A program made the translations under genes and the position numbers. The notes under the pieces are model-generated. The model saw only the letters and a list, made by a program, of their open reading frames with translations. It was not told the origin of the DNA and did no database searches. From assembly GCF_030700285.1 (NCBI RefSeq), contig NZ_JAUYZJ010000042.1:1-32382 (forward strand): 32,382 nt of DNA. The letters run 5' to 3'. This document shows positions 24,793-32,382 of this stretch, in pieces. This DNA is from Methylobacterium sp. NEAU K. Lineage in GTDB: Bacteria > Pseudomonadota > Alphaproteobacteria > Rhizobiales > Beijerinckiaceae. Position 1 is the stretch's first letter, and the number at the start of each line of letters is the position of its first letter.

Positions 24793-25374
24793 ATGACCTT
24801 GGCTGTTCGTTCTGCCGTCATGGAACACTATAAGTCCACCCTTGCGACGACCGCTTTCGCCGTATTCGGGCTTGTGGTGGCCGCACATAGTCTACATCCG
24901 GGCAATTACGAGACGCAGCAGCGTCCGGCCCGGACGGGCGCCCCCGCGAGCGCAGCGGCGCCGGCCGGGCCGATGGCCTGGGTCGATCCGCCCGGCCGGG
25001 TGGCCGCGCCCGAGACGGTCGGCGCGCCCTCGCCGGATCCGCGCCTGACCGACAGCGCAAGCGCTACCCCGTCCGGCCTGCTGGCGCCCCGGATGACCGC
25101 CGTGCTCCCGCCCGGAGCTGTCACGGCCCCGGCGCTCCCGCGCGAGATGACGACGCCGGCCGAGAAATCCCGAACGGTGATCGCGGCGCATCGGACGAAG
25201 AGCACCGAGCGCGGCATTCGCCGGGTTGCCCGCCTGCGCCACGCCACACTCGCCCGCACCGCGGAGGTCGATCAGGCCGCCGCCCCGAGCGTGCCCGCGC
25301 CCCAGCAGGCCACCAAGGCGATCGACCCGATCGGCGACCTCATCCGCGGTCTCGGCCTCGGCCGCGACGGCTGA
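24793..25374 (+). CDS. Membrane-anchored or exported Pro/Ala-rich protein of unknown function
   Basis: 193 aa. An N-terminal hydrophobic segment (LATTAFAVFGLVVAAHS) could be a signal anchor. A long low-complexity Ala/Pro/Thr-rich middle follows, then a basic segment (RTKSTERGIRRVARLRHATLAR) split as RTKSTERGIRRVA and RLRHATLAR, and a short C-terminus IDPIGDLIRGLGLGRDG. No known domain. The start may be ATG 24793 or ATG 24820 (MEHYKSTLA); neither has a good ribosome binding site. It begins 71 nt after small RNA copy B and converges on the cupredoxin gene (11-nt gap). Confidence 0.6.
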   Translation: MTLAVRSAVMEHYKSTLATTAFAVFGLVVAAHSLHPGNYETQQRPARTGAPASAAAPAGPMAWVDPPGRVAAPETVGAPSPDPRLTDSASATPSGLLAPRMTAVLPPGAVTAPALPREMTTPAEKSRTVIAAHRTKSTERGIRRVARLRHATLARTAEVDQAAAPSVPAPQQATKAIDPIGDLIRGLGLGRDG

Positions 25375-25385
25375 CCCGCACCGCC

Positions 25386-25748
25386 CTATTGGACGTGGAG
25401 GGTCAGCTTCATCTTCGGGTGAATGCCGCACTGGATCACGAAGTCGCCCGGTTCGGCGAGCGTCAGGCGGCTCTCGGTGCCGGGCTCCTGATCTCCGGCA
25501 TCGAACGAGAACCGGTCGGCTTCGATGAAGGCGTGATGGGTCACGCTCTCGTCCTCGTTGCGCAACGTGATCGTGTCGCCGCGGTGCAGGAACAGATCGG
25601 TCGGCATGTAGTGGCGTCCCTTCTGCAGGACGATGCGCGTCGTGCTCGACAGCGTTGCCCAGGCAGATCCCATTGCGGTCGATGAGCCGGCCACCACGAG
25701 CGTCCCGATGAGGAGAAGGGGGCGCAGGCACCTGCTGCAAAGGGGCAT
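25386..25748 (-). CDS. Cupredoxin (type 1 copper protein, amicyanin-like ligand spacing)
   Basis: 120 aa with a signal peptide (LRPLLLIGTLVVAGSSTAMG), so periplasmic. Greek-key strands: HRGDTITLRNEDESVTHHAF (first His ligand about 71 or 72), and the C-terminal ligand loop CGIHPKM with Cys 107, His 110, Met 113. The Cys-x2-His-x2-Met spacing is that of amicyanin, the electron acceptor of methylamine dehydrogenase; other short-loop cupredoxins share it. An electron-transfer role is inferred. Start ATG 25748 gives the signal peptide; the longer frame has a non-secretory N-terminus. It follows the LysR gene on the same strand across an AT-rich spacer. No mau genes are in the window. Confidence 0.88.
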   Translation of the reverse strand: MPLCSRCLRPLLLIGTLVVAGSSTAMGSAWATLSSTTRIVLQKGRHYMPTDLFLHRGDTITLRNEDESVTHHAFIEADRFSFDAGDQEPGTESRLTLAEPGDFVIQCGIHPKMKLTLHVQ

Positions 25749-25865
25749 GTCGGGCGTCCGCGAGAAGTTTGATGCGTTCCGGGCGAGGGATCGACCACCG
25801 CGCGCTCCGGAATGCCGCTGCGGCGCATCGTGCTGGAAGCCCCTCAACAACGCCATACGGAGAAG

Positions 25866-25930
25866 CGTAAGAATTTATCTAATCCGACGTCTATGGGCGG
25901 TGTATATTTAAAATATAGACAGTTTAACTG
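25866..25930. promoter_or_regulatory. AT-rich island with nested palindromes
   Basis: In about 70% GC sequence this stretch is mostly A/T. It has a perfect TATATTT-A-AAATATA (25903-25917), an enclosing GTCTAT-N20-ATAGAC (25889-25894/25915-25920), and CAGTT-T-AACTG (25920-25930) overlapping the LysR stop. It lies between the LysR 3' end and the cupredoxin start, both leftward, so it may be the cupredoxin promoter/operator or a LysR-gene terminator. Confidence 0.5.
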
Positions 25931-26880
25931 TATTCACGATTAGAAAATGCGTCGCCATCGGGCAGGTCGCGCCTCGCCAGCGCGCTGCGCACATGCTCGC
26001 GGAAGACCTGCACCCGCGCCGGCAGTTCCCGCCCGGCCAGGGTCACGGCCCGCAGGGCTCCGCCCCGGCTCGCCCAGGGGGCGAGAACACGCACGAGGTG
26101 CCCCGCCTCGACCGCGCGCGCGGCCACGAGGCTCGGGACATGGCCGATCCCGGCACCGGCCAGGGTCAGCCGGTGCACGGTCGCGAAGTCGCTGACCCGG
26201 ATGGCGGGGCTCAGGGCGAGCTGCTCCGCGCGGCCATGTCCGTCCGTGAGGGGGCGGGTGGCGGAGCCGAGCCGCTCCCAGGCGAGGATCAGATCGTGGT
26301 CGTGCAACTCCGAGAGGCTCGTCGGCGGCGGCCGGCGGGACAGGTAGGCGGGGGCGGCGTACAGGGCCACCGACAGAGTCGCCAGGACCACGGCGCGGTA
26401 GCCGGTCTCCTCCGCGCCGCCGAGCCGCAGGGCGAGGTCGATCCGGTTGGCCGCCAAGTCGAGGCGAGCATCGGTGTTCAGCATCTCGACCGTGATCTGC
26501 GGGTAGGCGGCCCGGAAGCTCGCGACGATCTCGGGCATCACTTCGATCGCGAAATCGATGGAGGTCGTCATGCGCAGGTGCCCGGCCGGGACCGTGCGGG
26601 CGTCGCGCGCGGTCTCGGCCGCCTCGTCGAGCAACACCAAGCTCTCCTGGGCCTTGGCGTAGAAGGCGAGCCCTTCAGCGGTCGGCGAGACGGCGCGCGA
26701 GGTCCGCGCCATCAGCGTCGCGCCGAGCGCCCGCTCCAGGCGGGAGATGCGCCGGCTGACGCTGCCCTTCGTCTCCCGCAGGCTCGCGGCCGCGGCGGTG
26801 ACCGTGCCGAGATCGACCACGGTGCAGAAGGCCCGGACGTCGTCGAGGCCGCCCCTGAATGTTTCCGATCTCGCAACCAT
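25924..26880 (-). CDS. LysR-type transcriptional regulator beside the YceI/b561 operon
   Basis: 318 aa. Winged helix at residues about 8-70 (LDDVRAFCTVVDLGTVTAAA, SVSRRISRLERALG, LMARTSRAVSPTAEG), then the effector-binding domain (MTTSIDFAIEVMPEIVASFR, LDLAANRIDLALRLGG, LILAWERLGS, GAGIGHVPSLVA), the usual layout of the family. The start ATG 26880 is preferred; the open frame continues upstream without a helix-turn-helix. It is divergent from the first YceI gene with a 103-bp spacer holding inverted repeats, so it probably regulates that operon. The effector is unknown. Confidence 0.92.
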   Translation of the reverse strand: MVARSETFRGGLDDVRAFCTVVDLGTVTAAAASLRETKGSVSRRISRLERALGATLMARTSRAVSPTAEGLAFYAKAQESLVLLDEAAETARDARTVPAGHLRMTTSIDFAIEVMPEIVASFRAAYPQITVEMLNTDARLDLAANRIDLALRLGGAEETGYRAVVLATLSVALYAAPAYLSRRPPPTSLSELHDHDLILAWERLGSATRPLTDGHGRAEQLALSPAIRVSDFATVHRLTLAGAGIGHVPSLVAARAVEAGHLVRVLAPWASRGGALRAVTLAGRELPARVQVFREHVRSALARRDLPDGDAFSNREYS

Positions 26881-26911
26881 GGGGTTCCGGATAGCAGGCT
26901 CACCCGCGGCC

Positions 26912-26966
26912 GTGAACGGGTCTACAGCGGCGCCTTCGCTGTGCCGGATCTCGGCCGGCCGTTCAC
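26912..26966. promoter_or_regulatory. Candidate LysR operators before the YceI operon
   Basis: GTGAACGG (26912-26919) and CCGTTCAC (26959-26966) are an inverted pair. Between them sits ACAGCG-N7-CGCTGT (26924-26942). The spacer is divergent between LysR and YceI genes, where LysR proteins usually bind. Inference from symmetry and position. Confidence 0.45.
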
Positions 26967-26983
26967 AGTGTGGGAGACACACC

Positions 26984-27592
26984 TTGAAGTCGCTTCTGGC
27001 CTCCGGCCTCCTGGCCCTCGTCGCCGCCACCCCGGCGCTGTCCCAGACCCCCCCGACCCGCGACCCGGCCCAGATCCAGGCCGGCACCTACGCGGTCGAT
27101 CCCAACCACACCCAGGTCGGGTGGCGGGTGTCCCACATGGGGTTCTCGAACTATGCCGGCGGCTTCTCGGACGTGTCCGGCACTCTCGAGCTGCAGCCGA
27201 AGAGCCCGGCCGCCTCGAAGCTCACGATCAAGATCCCGGTCGCCTCGGTGGCCACGACCAGCGCCAAGCTCACCGACGAGCTCAAGGGCGACCAGTGGCT
27301 CGACGGGGCCAAGTTTCCCGACATGACCTTCGTGTCCACCAAGGTCGCGCCCGAGGGCAAGGACAAGGCGAAGGTGACCGGCAACCTCACGCTCCACGGC
27401 GTGACCAAGCCGGTGACGCTGGACGTCACCCTGGTCGGTGCCGGCGTGAACCCGCTGAGCAAGAAGGTCACGGTCGGCTTCGAGGCCACCGGGACGCTCA
27501 AGCGCTCCGAGTTCGGGGTGAAGACCTACGTGCCGCTGATCGGCGACGAGCTTCACCTCACCATCGCGGGCGCCTTCGAGCGTCAGGACTGA
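26984..27592 (+). CDS. YceI family periplasmic protein (first copy)
   Basis: 202 aa with a signal peptide (KSLLASGLLALVAATPALS). The YceI lipocalin-like barrel is spanned by TYAVDPNHTQVGWRVSHMGF, the ASKLTIKIPVASVATT region, FPDMTFVST, VTGNLTLHGVTKPVTLDV and SEFGVKTYVPLIGDELHL. YceI folds bind isoprenoid chains such as quinones in structurally known members, consistent with a neighbouring b561. The start is a TTG at 26984: GGGAG lies 7 nt before it and the signal peptide begins there, while no ATG fits. It is separated by 15 nt from the b561 gene. Divergent from the LysR gene. Confidence 0.9.
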   Translation: MKSLLASGLLALVAATPALSQTPPTRDPAQIQAGTYAVDPNHTQVGWRVSHMGFSNYAGGFSDVSGTLELQPKSPAASKLTIKIPVASVATTSAKLTDELKGDQWLDGAKFPDMTFVSTKVAPEGKDKAKVTGNLTLHGVTKPVTLDVTLVGAGVNPLSKKVTVGFEATGTLKRSEFGVKTYVPLIGDELHLTIAGAFERQD

Positions 27593-27607
27593 CGGCGCCG
27601 CGGACGG

Positions 27608-28230
27608 ATGGCCATGGGAACCGGTGTGTCGGCGCGGCGCTACTCCGTCGTGGCCATCCTGCTGCACTGGACCAGTGCGCTCTGCGTGCTCGCCCTGGTG
27701 GGCCTGGGCTTGGTCATGGCGCATGCGGGGCTGACGCCGATGCGTCAGTTCCAGCTCTCCAGCTCTACCAAGGGCACAAGTCGGTGGGGATCACCGTGCT
27801 GGTCCTGACAGGCCTCCGCCTCGCCTGGCGGATCTTCCACCGGCCGCCTCCGTCTCCGGCCGGAATGCCGGCCCGCGAACGCCGGGCGGCGGCCGCTGCG
27901 CACGGGGTCCTCTACGGGCTCCTCGTGGGGCTGCCTCTGACCGGCTGGGCCGTGGTCTCGCTCTCCCCGTTCAACCTCCCGACGGTGCTGTACGGGCTCG
28001 TGCCCTGGCCGCACCTGCCGCTGGCCCCGCTGCTGAGCGACCCGGCGGCCGCGGAGGGACGCCTCAAGGTGGTGCACGCCTACGGGGCGTGGTTCCTCAC
28101 GGCGCTCCTGGTGCTGCATGTCGTGGCCGCTTTGCGCCACCACCTCATCCTGCGCGACGACGTGTTGCGGCGCATGCTGCCGGCGCGCCGACCGTCGCCA
28201 TCCTCCGAAGTCCTGGGGTCGACCCGATGA
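27608..28230 (+). pseudogene. Cytochrome b561 family protein, frameshifted
   Basis: Without the frameshift this would be a 204-aa four-helix membrane protein that carries two b hemes and moves electrons across or within the inner membrane. His ligand candidates are in ILLHWTSA (residue 20), QGHKSVG (residue 54 after correction), VHAYGAWF and LLVLHVVAA. An exact 8-bp tandem duplication CCAGCTCT (27751-27766) shifts the frame: the first frame ends at 27808 after 66 aa, while the rest continues in the other frame to 28230. Removing one copy restores QFQLYQGHKSVG, the usual b561 sequence. This may be a real mutation, a reversible slip or a sequencing/assembly error. The stop overlaps the next ATG (ATGA at 28227). 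Confidence 0.9.
27751..27766 (+). repeat. 8-bp tandem duplication in the b561 gene
   Basis: CCAGCTCT occurs twice without a gap (27751-27758, 27759-27766). Eight is not a multiple of three, so the second copy breaks the reading frame. Confidence 0.95.
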
Positions 28231-28811
28231 AGATGCGTGGCCTCTGCCTCGTGGCAGCCCTGCAGGTCGCCGCGTTTCCCGCCGTCTCCGCCGAGTGGGC
28301 CGTGGACCCGGCCAGGAGCACGATCACCTTCTCGGGCGTGCAGCTCGGGGCTCCGTTCTCCGGACGCTTCGAGCGCTTCGAGGCCAGGGTGGACTTCGAT
28401 GCCGCCAAGCCGGAATCCGGCCACGCCACGGTGCTGGTCGACTTGGGCAGCGCCCGGACGGGCGATGTTCAGCGCGACGCGGCGCTGCCCCAGAAGGACT
28501 GGTTCGACGTGACGAGCGCGCGCCACGCGCGCTTCGAGGCGGTCCGCTTCGTCGACACGGGCCGGGGCGACTACGAGGCGGTCGGCGATCTGACGATCAG
28601 GGGCGTGCGCCGTCCGCTCACCCTTCCCTTCCACCTGTCGTTCGACCGGGACCGCGCACACGCCACCGGGCATGTCGGGCTCGTCCGTACCGATTTCGGT
28701 GTCGGCCAGGGGGCCTGGACGTCCGGACAATGGGTCGCCCTCGAGGTCGGGGTCGATATCGACGTGGTCGCCACGGCCCGGCCCGGGCCGGGACAGGGCG
28801 ACCGTCCCTGA
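28227..28811 (+). CDS. YceI family periplasmic protein (second copy)
   Basis: 194 aa with a signal peptide (GLCLVAALQVAAFPAVSA). YceI strands: WAVDPARSTITFSGVQLGAPF, split here as WAVDPARSTITF and SGVQLGAPF; FEARVDFDAAKPESGHATVL; WFDVTSARHARFEAV; VGDLTIRGVRRPLTLPF; LVRTDFGVGQGAW. It is shorter and clearly different from the first copy, so the two are diverged paralogues, possibly binding different lipids. The ATG (28227) overlaps the b561 stop by four bases (ATGA), indicating translational coupling that the upstream frameshift would disturb. Ends about 110 nt before the convergent autotransporter gene. Confidence 0.9.
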   Translation: MKMRGLCLVAALQVAAFPAVSAEWAVDPARSTITFSGVQLGAPFSGRFERFEARVDFDAAKPESGHATVLVDLGSARTGDVQRDAALPQKDWFDVTSARHARFEAVRFVDTGRGDYEAVGDLTIRGVRRPLTLPFHLSFDRDRAHATGHVGLVRTDFGVGQGAWTSGQWVALEVGVDIDVVATARPGPGQGDRP

Positions 28812-28861
28812 CCCGTCCGCCTCGCGAGCGCCGGACGCGGACGGGCACGGCTCTCCGTCCG
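28812..28861. terminator. Alternative hairpins in the convergent spacer
   Basis: CCCGTCCGC (28812-28820) pairs with GCGGACGGG (28837-28845); CGGACGG (28838-28844) can instead pair with CCGTCCG (28855-28861). They begin right after the YceI stop. No T-tract, so a bidirectional terminator is only suggested. Confidence 0.35.
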
Positions 28862-28920
28862 TGTTCCGGCGCGTCCCCATTCGCCGAACCAGCCGCCACC
28901 GTGTCCGGACCTCGCGGGCC

Positions 28921-31900
28921 TCAGAATCTGTATGTGAAGGCGCCCTTTGCGGCGTGGTCCTGGGCTCTGGCGCCGATCTGTCCGGTGTAGGACAGGCCGA
29001 CGGTCGCGGCCGGGCTGAGCATCACCGCCAGCCCGGCCTCGGCCACGAGTGCGTCGCGGTCGATCGGCAGGCCCGCGCTCACGAACCGGGCGCCGGTGCC
29101 GCGGAACGCCAGCCCGGCGCTCGGCACGACGTCGCCGAACGTGCGCCGGTAGCCCGCCAGGCCGTGCACGAACACCGGCAGCGCCGCCTCCGGATCCAGC
29201 CCCGCCTCCGCGCGCAGGCCCGCGGTGGCGGTCGGCAGCAGGCTGCCGCGCGCCGCCCCCGCCAGCGCCGCCGCCCCGCCCTGCTCGGCGAAGCGGTCGC
29301 GCCCGAGCGCCACCACGCCGGTGCCGGCGAACGGTTCCAGCCCCCACCCGGACCCGAGCGCGATCCGGTAGCCGGCCTCGCCGAAGCCCTGGACGCTGCG
29401 TCCTTGGGTGCGGGCCGTGGGGGTATCGGTCAGCCCCGGGAACGCCACCACCCGGCGCAGCCGCGCCGGCTCGTCGGCCGCCAGCGCCCCGAACCGCACG
29501 ACCGCCGGGCCCGCCTCCAGACTGCCGTACAGGCCGCCGAACGTGCTTGCGATCGTGCCGGTCTGGACCTGGCCGGGGCTGGCCAGGCTGGTCTCCAGGT
29601 GGCCGCCGACCACGCCGAGCCGCAGGCCACCGACCCGCCCGTCCAGGCGCGTGTCCAGGCGCGTATCCAGGCCCATGACGAAGCCGGCGCTCTGGCGCGA
29701 CAGACCGGCGGCGTTGCCGTCGGCGCGGGCATGGCCGAGGCTGCCCAGCCCCTGGCCCCACAGGCCGGCGACCCGCGGGTCGAACACCCGCGCGGGCACG
29801 TCGCCCGGCTCCGGCGGCGGCCCGGGCCGGTCGGCCGCGTAGGCCGCCGGCAGGGTGCCGTAATCCCGCGCCTCCGGGGCCGCGCCCCGGCGCAGCCGGT
29901 CGAGCACCGCCTCGCGCACCAGGCCGGCGGTGGCGAACGCGGTCGAGGCCAGGCTGGCATGACCGTCGCCGGCCATCCCCGCGAAGGCGTTCCGGGCCTG
30001 GGGCGCCGACAGGGTCGCGACCGCGTCGTACAGGGCCGAGCCCACCGCCCCGGCCTGCACGGCGGCGGCCGCCGCGCGCTGGTTGCGGGTCCGGGCCACG
30101 GCGGCGAAGTCGAGGTCGTTGCGCGCCAGCGTCAGGGTCACGGCCCCGGGCTCGTAGCCCAGGAATGGGGTCAGGAACGCGAAGGTGCTCGACACCCCGG
30201 CGAACCGGCCCTGGATGCCGCCGGCGGCGGTCAGGATGGTGTAGCGGGTGCGCGGGGCGTAGGCGCCGGCGCCGGCCACCGCCTCGACGCGGGCGCCCGC
30301 CACCGTGGCGGTGCCGCCGACCGCGACCCGGTCGGCCTGGCCGTCGGCGGTGGCGTCGACCCGGTAGACCGAGCCCGGCGCCAGGGTGAGGGTCCCGGCG
30401 ACGCTGATCCGGCCGAGGGCACTGGATCCGGCGCCCGGGGCGGCGCCGGGGCTGAGCACGCTGCCGGCGCCGAGGCTGAGGCTGCCGAACCAGCCGTCGC
30501 CGGTGAGCCGGCTGCCGGCGCCGAAGCTGAGGGCGGCGTTGGGCAGGGCGCCGGTGACGGCGAGCTCGCCGCCCTGCACGCTGACCGGCCCCGAGAAGCT
30601 GTTGAGGCCGGCGAGCGTCAGGGTGCCGGCGCCGACCTTGGTCAGGCTGGTGGCGCTGGAGCCGTCGACGATCTGGCCGGCGTAGAGGGTCGAGCTGTCG
30701 TCGGTGCCGACCGTGAGCCGGCCGTTGCCGAGCGTCGCGGCGGCGGCGGTGCCGGTCAGCGAGCCGACCGTCAGGGCGGTGCCGCCGAGGTCGAACGCGC
30801 CGTCGTTGCTCAGGCGGGCGATGCCGGTGGTGGCGCCGGTGAGCGCGATGACGCCGCCCGGGGCGTTGCTCACCGGCCCGGCCAGCACGCCCGAGGCCTG
30901 GACGAAGCCGGTATTGGCCAGCCCGCCGGAGAGGGTGCCGGTGGTGACCAGGATGCCGGCATTGGCGAGCGGGGCGGAGACGGTGGTGAAGGTCCCGGTG
31001 TTGATCAGGGTCCCGCCCGGGGCGTTGACGGCGTCGGCGGTGTAGCGGCCGGCATTGATCAGGCGGCCGGTGTTGAGCAGGTCGTCGACGACGCTGGCTT
31101 GCGCCGCGACGGTGAGCAGGCCGGCATTGGCGATGCTGCCGGCGACGAGGCTGCCGCCATCCGTGACCGCGACGGTGCCGGCGTTGCCGAGCGCCCCGGC
31201 GAGGCGGTAGCGCCCGGCGATGGTCAGGCTGGCGTTGGCGGCGTTCGTGAGGCCGGCATCGCCGGTGACCGGCCCGGTGACGGCGAGCTGCCCGGCGTTG
31301 CGGACGGCGCCGTTGAGGGCGCCGGCGGTGGCGGTGAGGGATCCGGTGTTGGTCAGCCCGCCCGCGATCGTGCCGCTGGTGGTGGCGGTGCCGGCATTGG
31401 TCAGGCCGCCGGCGAGCGTCCCGGCGTTGGTCAGCGTCGTGCCCGCCAGGGTGACCACCGGCGAGACCAGGCTGGCGGTGGCGGTGAGGCTGAGGCCGCC
31501 GGCGGCGACGGTGGTCAGGCCGGTGAAGCCGTGGGCGGCGGTGAGGGTGAGGGTGCCGGGGCCGCGCTGGACCAGGTCGCCGGTGCCCGAGACGATGCCG
31601 GTGAAGGTGGTGTCGTCGGCGCGGTTGAACGCCAGGGTGCCGGCATCGGCGACGTCGCCGACGAGGCTGCCGGCGGTGCCGCCGGCGCCGACCTGGAGGG
31701 TTCCGGCCGCGATGGTCGTGCCGCCCGCGTAGGTGTTGGCGCCGGTCAGCGTGAGGGTGCCGATGCCGGCCTTGGTCAGGCCGCCGCTGCCGTCGAGGGT
31801 TCCGGCGAAGGTCGTGGAGGAGCCGTCGCCGCCGGCGGTGAGGCGGGCGGATCCGAGGGCGACGCGGCCCTGTCCGGCCAGCGATCCGACGGTCTCGCTG

Positions 31901-32382
31901 TCGGCGAGCGCCAGGGTCGCGCCGGCGCCGACCAGGACGGCGCTGCGATCGCCGATGGCGTTGCCGCCGCTGGCCTGGAGGATGCCGGCGGCCACCAGGG
32001 TGGGGCCGGCATAGCTGTTGGTTCCGGAGAGCGCGAGGGTGCCGGCGCCGAGCTTGGCCAGGCCACCGGGGCCCGAGAGCGACTGGGCCAGGGTGAAGGT
32101 GTTGGCCGGGTCGGCGATGTCGAGGCCGCCGCCGCCATCGGCCCAGGTGATCGGGCGTGGCGTGGCGGTGAAGCCGGTTCCGGTGACCTGCAGGATGCCG
32201 CCGTCGAAGGTGAGCGGAGCGGAGCCGGCGCCGAGGCTCGCGTCGCGCGCCACCGACAGGATGCCGCCCGCCAAGGTGGTGCCGCCGGAATAGGTGTTGG
32301 TGCCCGTCAGCGTCAGCGTGCCGCCGCCCAGCTTGATCAGGCTGCCCCGGATCGGGATCGAGGCGAAGGAGGCGAGGCGGGT
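28921..32382 (-). CDS. Autotransporter (type V secretion), 5' end outside the window
   Basis: At least 1153 codons remain, in frame to the window edge. The passenger begins with autotransporter-associated beta-strand repeats (KLGGGTLTLTGTNTYSGGTT and variants such as GLTKAGIGTLTLTGANTY). A middle set of short NTG/NAG repeats follows (GGLTNAGTATTSG, NTGSLTAT, LINTGTF), then more beta-strand repeats (TLTLAGLNSFSG), a linker and a C-terminal barrel of about 280 residues ending in KGAFTYRF, the terminal Phe required for outer-membrane insertion. The barrel should sit in the outer membrane and display or release the passenger. The N-terminal signal peptide is not visible. A 12-bp tandem repeat gives LDTRLDTRLDGR at 29641-29676. 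Confidence 0.9.
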   Translation of the reverse strand, partial: TRLASFASIPIRGSLIKLGGGTLTLTGTNTYSGGTTLAGGILSVARDASLGAGSAPLTFDGGILQVTGTGFTATPRPITWADGGGGLDIADPANTFTLAQSLSGPGGLAKLGAGTLALSGTNSYAGPTLVAAGILQASGGNAIGDRSAVLVGAGATLALADSETVGSLAGQGRVALGSARLTAGGDGSSTTFAGTLDGSGGLTKAGIGTLTLTGANTYAGGTTIAAGTLQVGAGGTAGSLVGDVADAGTLAFNRADDTTFTGIVSGTGDLVQRGPGTLTLTAAHGFTGLTTVAAGGLSLTATASLVSPVVTLAGTTLTNAGTLAGGLTNAGTATTSGTIAGGLTNTGSLTATAGALNGAVRNAGQLAVTGPVTGDAGLTNAANASLTIAGRYRLAGALGNAGTVAVTDGGSLVAGSIANAGLLTVAAQASVVDDLLNTGRLINAGRYTADAVNAPGGTLINTGTFTTVSAPLANAGILVTTGTLSGGLANTGFVQASGVLAGPVSNAPGGVIALTGATTGIARLSNDGAFDLGGTALTVGSLTGTAAAATLGNGRLTVGTDDSSTLYAGQIVDGSSATSLTKVGAGTLTLAGLNSFSGPVSVQGGELAVTGALPNAALSFGAGSRLTGDGWFGSLSLGAGSVLSPGAAPGAGSSALGRISVAGTLTLAPGSVYRVDATADGQADRVAVGGTATVAGARVEAVAGAGAYAPRTRYTILTAAGGIQGRFAGVSSTFAFLTPFLGYEPGAVTLTLARNDLDFAAVARTRNQRAAAAAVQAGAVGSALYDAVATLSAPQARNAFAGMAGDGHASLASTAFATAGLVREAVLDRLRRGAAPEARDYGTLPAAYAADRPGPPPEPGDVPARVFDPRVAGLWGQGLGSLGHARADGNAAGLSRQSAGFVMGLDTRLDTRLDGRVGGLRLGVVGGHLETSLASPGQVQTGTIASTFGGLYGSLEAGPAVVRFGALAADEPARLRRVVAFPGLTDTPTARTQGRSVQGFGEAGYRIALGSGWGLEPFAGTGVVALGRDRFAEQGGAAALAGAARGSLLPTATAGLRAEAGLDPEAALPVFVHGLAGYRRTFGDVVPSAGLAFRGTGARFVSAGLPIDRDALVAEAGLAVMLSPAATVGLSYTGQIGARAQDHAAKGAFTYRF
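29641..29676 (-). repeat. 12-bp tandem repeat in the autotransporter barrel domain
   Basis: GTCCAGGCGCGT occurs twice in tandem (29641-29652, 29653-29664) followed by a third partial copy (ATCCAGGCCCAT). In the protein this is LDTR LDTR LDGR-like, in frame. Confidence 0.8.

Noticed and set aside
30700..32300. Repeated units that could suggest a CRISPR-like or tandem DNA array
   Set aside because: They are degenerate protein-coding repeats of the autotransporter passenger, not identical repeats with unique spacers.

Overview
The window (about 70% GC throughout) looks like a chromosome or large replicon segment from an alphaproteobacterium of the Rhizobiales, most plausibly Methylobacterium/Methylorubrum. 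This is inferred from gene content and style: very high GC, an IS427-group IS5 element, two small RNAs resembling the alphaproteobacterial alpha-r8/MmgR family, a YceI/cytochrome b561 cluster, and a cupredoxin with amicyanin-like ligand spacing. No rRNA, tRNA, CRISPR array or prophage was seen.

Region 1 (1-7954) is a peptide-uptake locus. A LysR-type regulator faces a leftward operon of solute-binding protein, two permeases, an M20 metallopeptidase and a double-domain ABC ATPase. An IS5-family element at the left edge cuts the ATPase gene just after the Walker A motif of its second nucleotide-binding domain. A 15/16 match to the ParB-binding parS palindrome lies just upstream of the peptidase start.

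Region 2 (7965-18376) holds an exported CDP-diacylglycerol diphosphatase, a DUF2891 protein, small RNA copy A, a short conserved-type protein, a GAF/PAS hybrid histidine kinase, an acyl-CoA-dehydrogenase-like flavoprotein and a transcription-repair coupling factor (Mfd family).

Region 3 (18377-25374) is a run of small genes: a GlcG/HbpS-type protein, a lone PAS protein, an M20 amidase/carbamoylase, an SRPBCC protein preceded by a 16-bp perfect hairpin, a spermidine-synthase-like protein, several short hypothetical proteins, and small RNA copy B. Copies A and B share the core TTTCCTCCCT and a UUCG-loop terminator. Their 5' hairpins differ in sequence but both pair perfectly.

Region 4 (25386-28811) looks like a periplasmic redox cluster: a cupredoxin, a LysR regulator, and a divergent YceI - cytochrome b561 - YceI operon. 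The b561 gene is frameshifted by an exact 8-bp tandem duplication. Region 5 (28921 to the right edge) is the 3' part of a large autotransporter with beta-strand repeats and a C-terminal barrel; its start lies outside the window.
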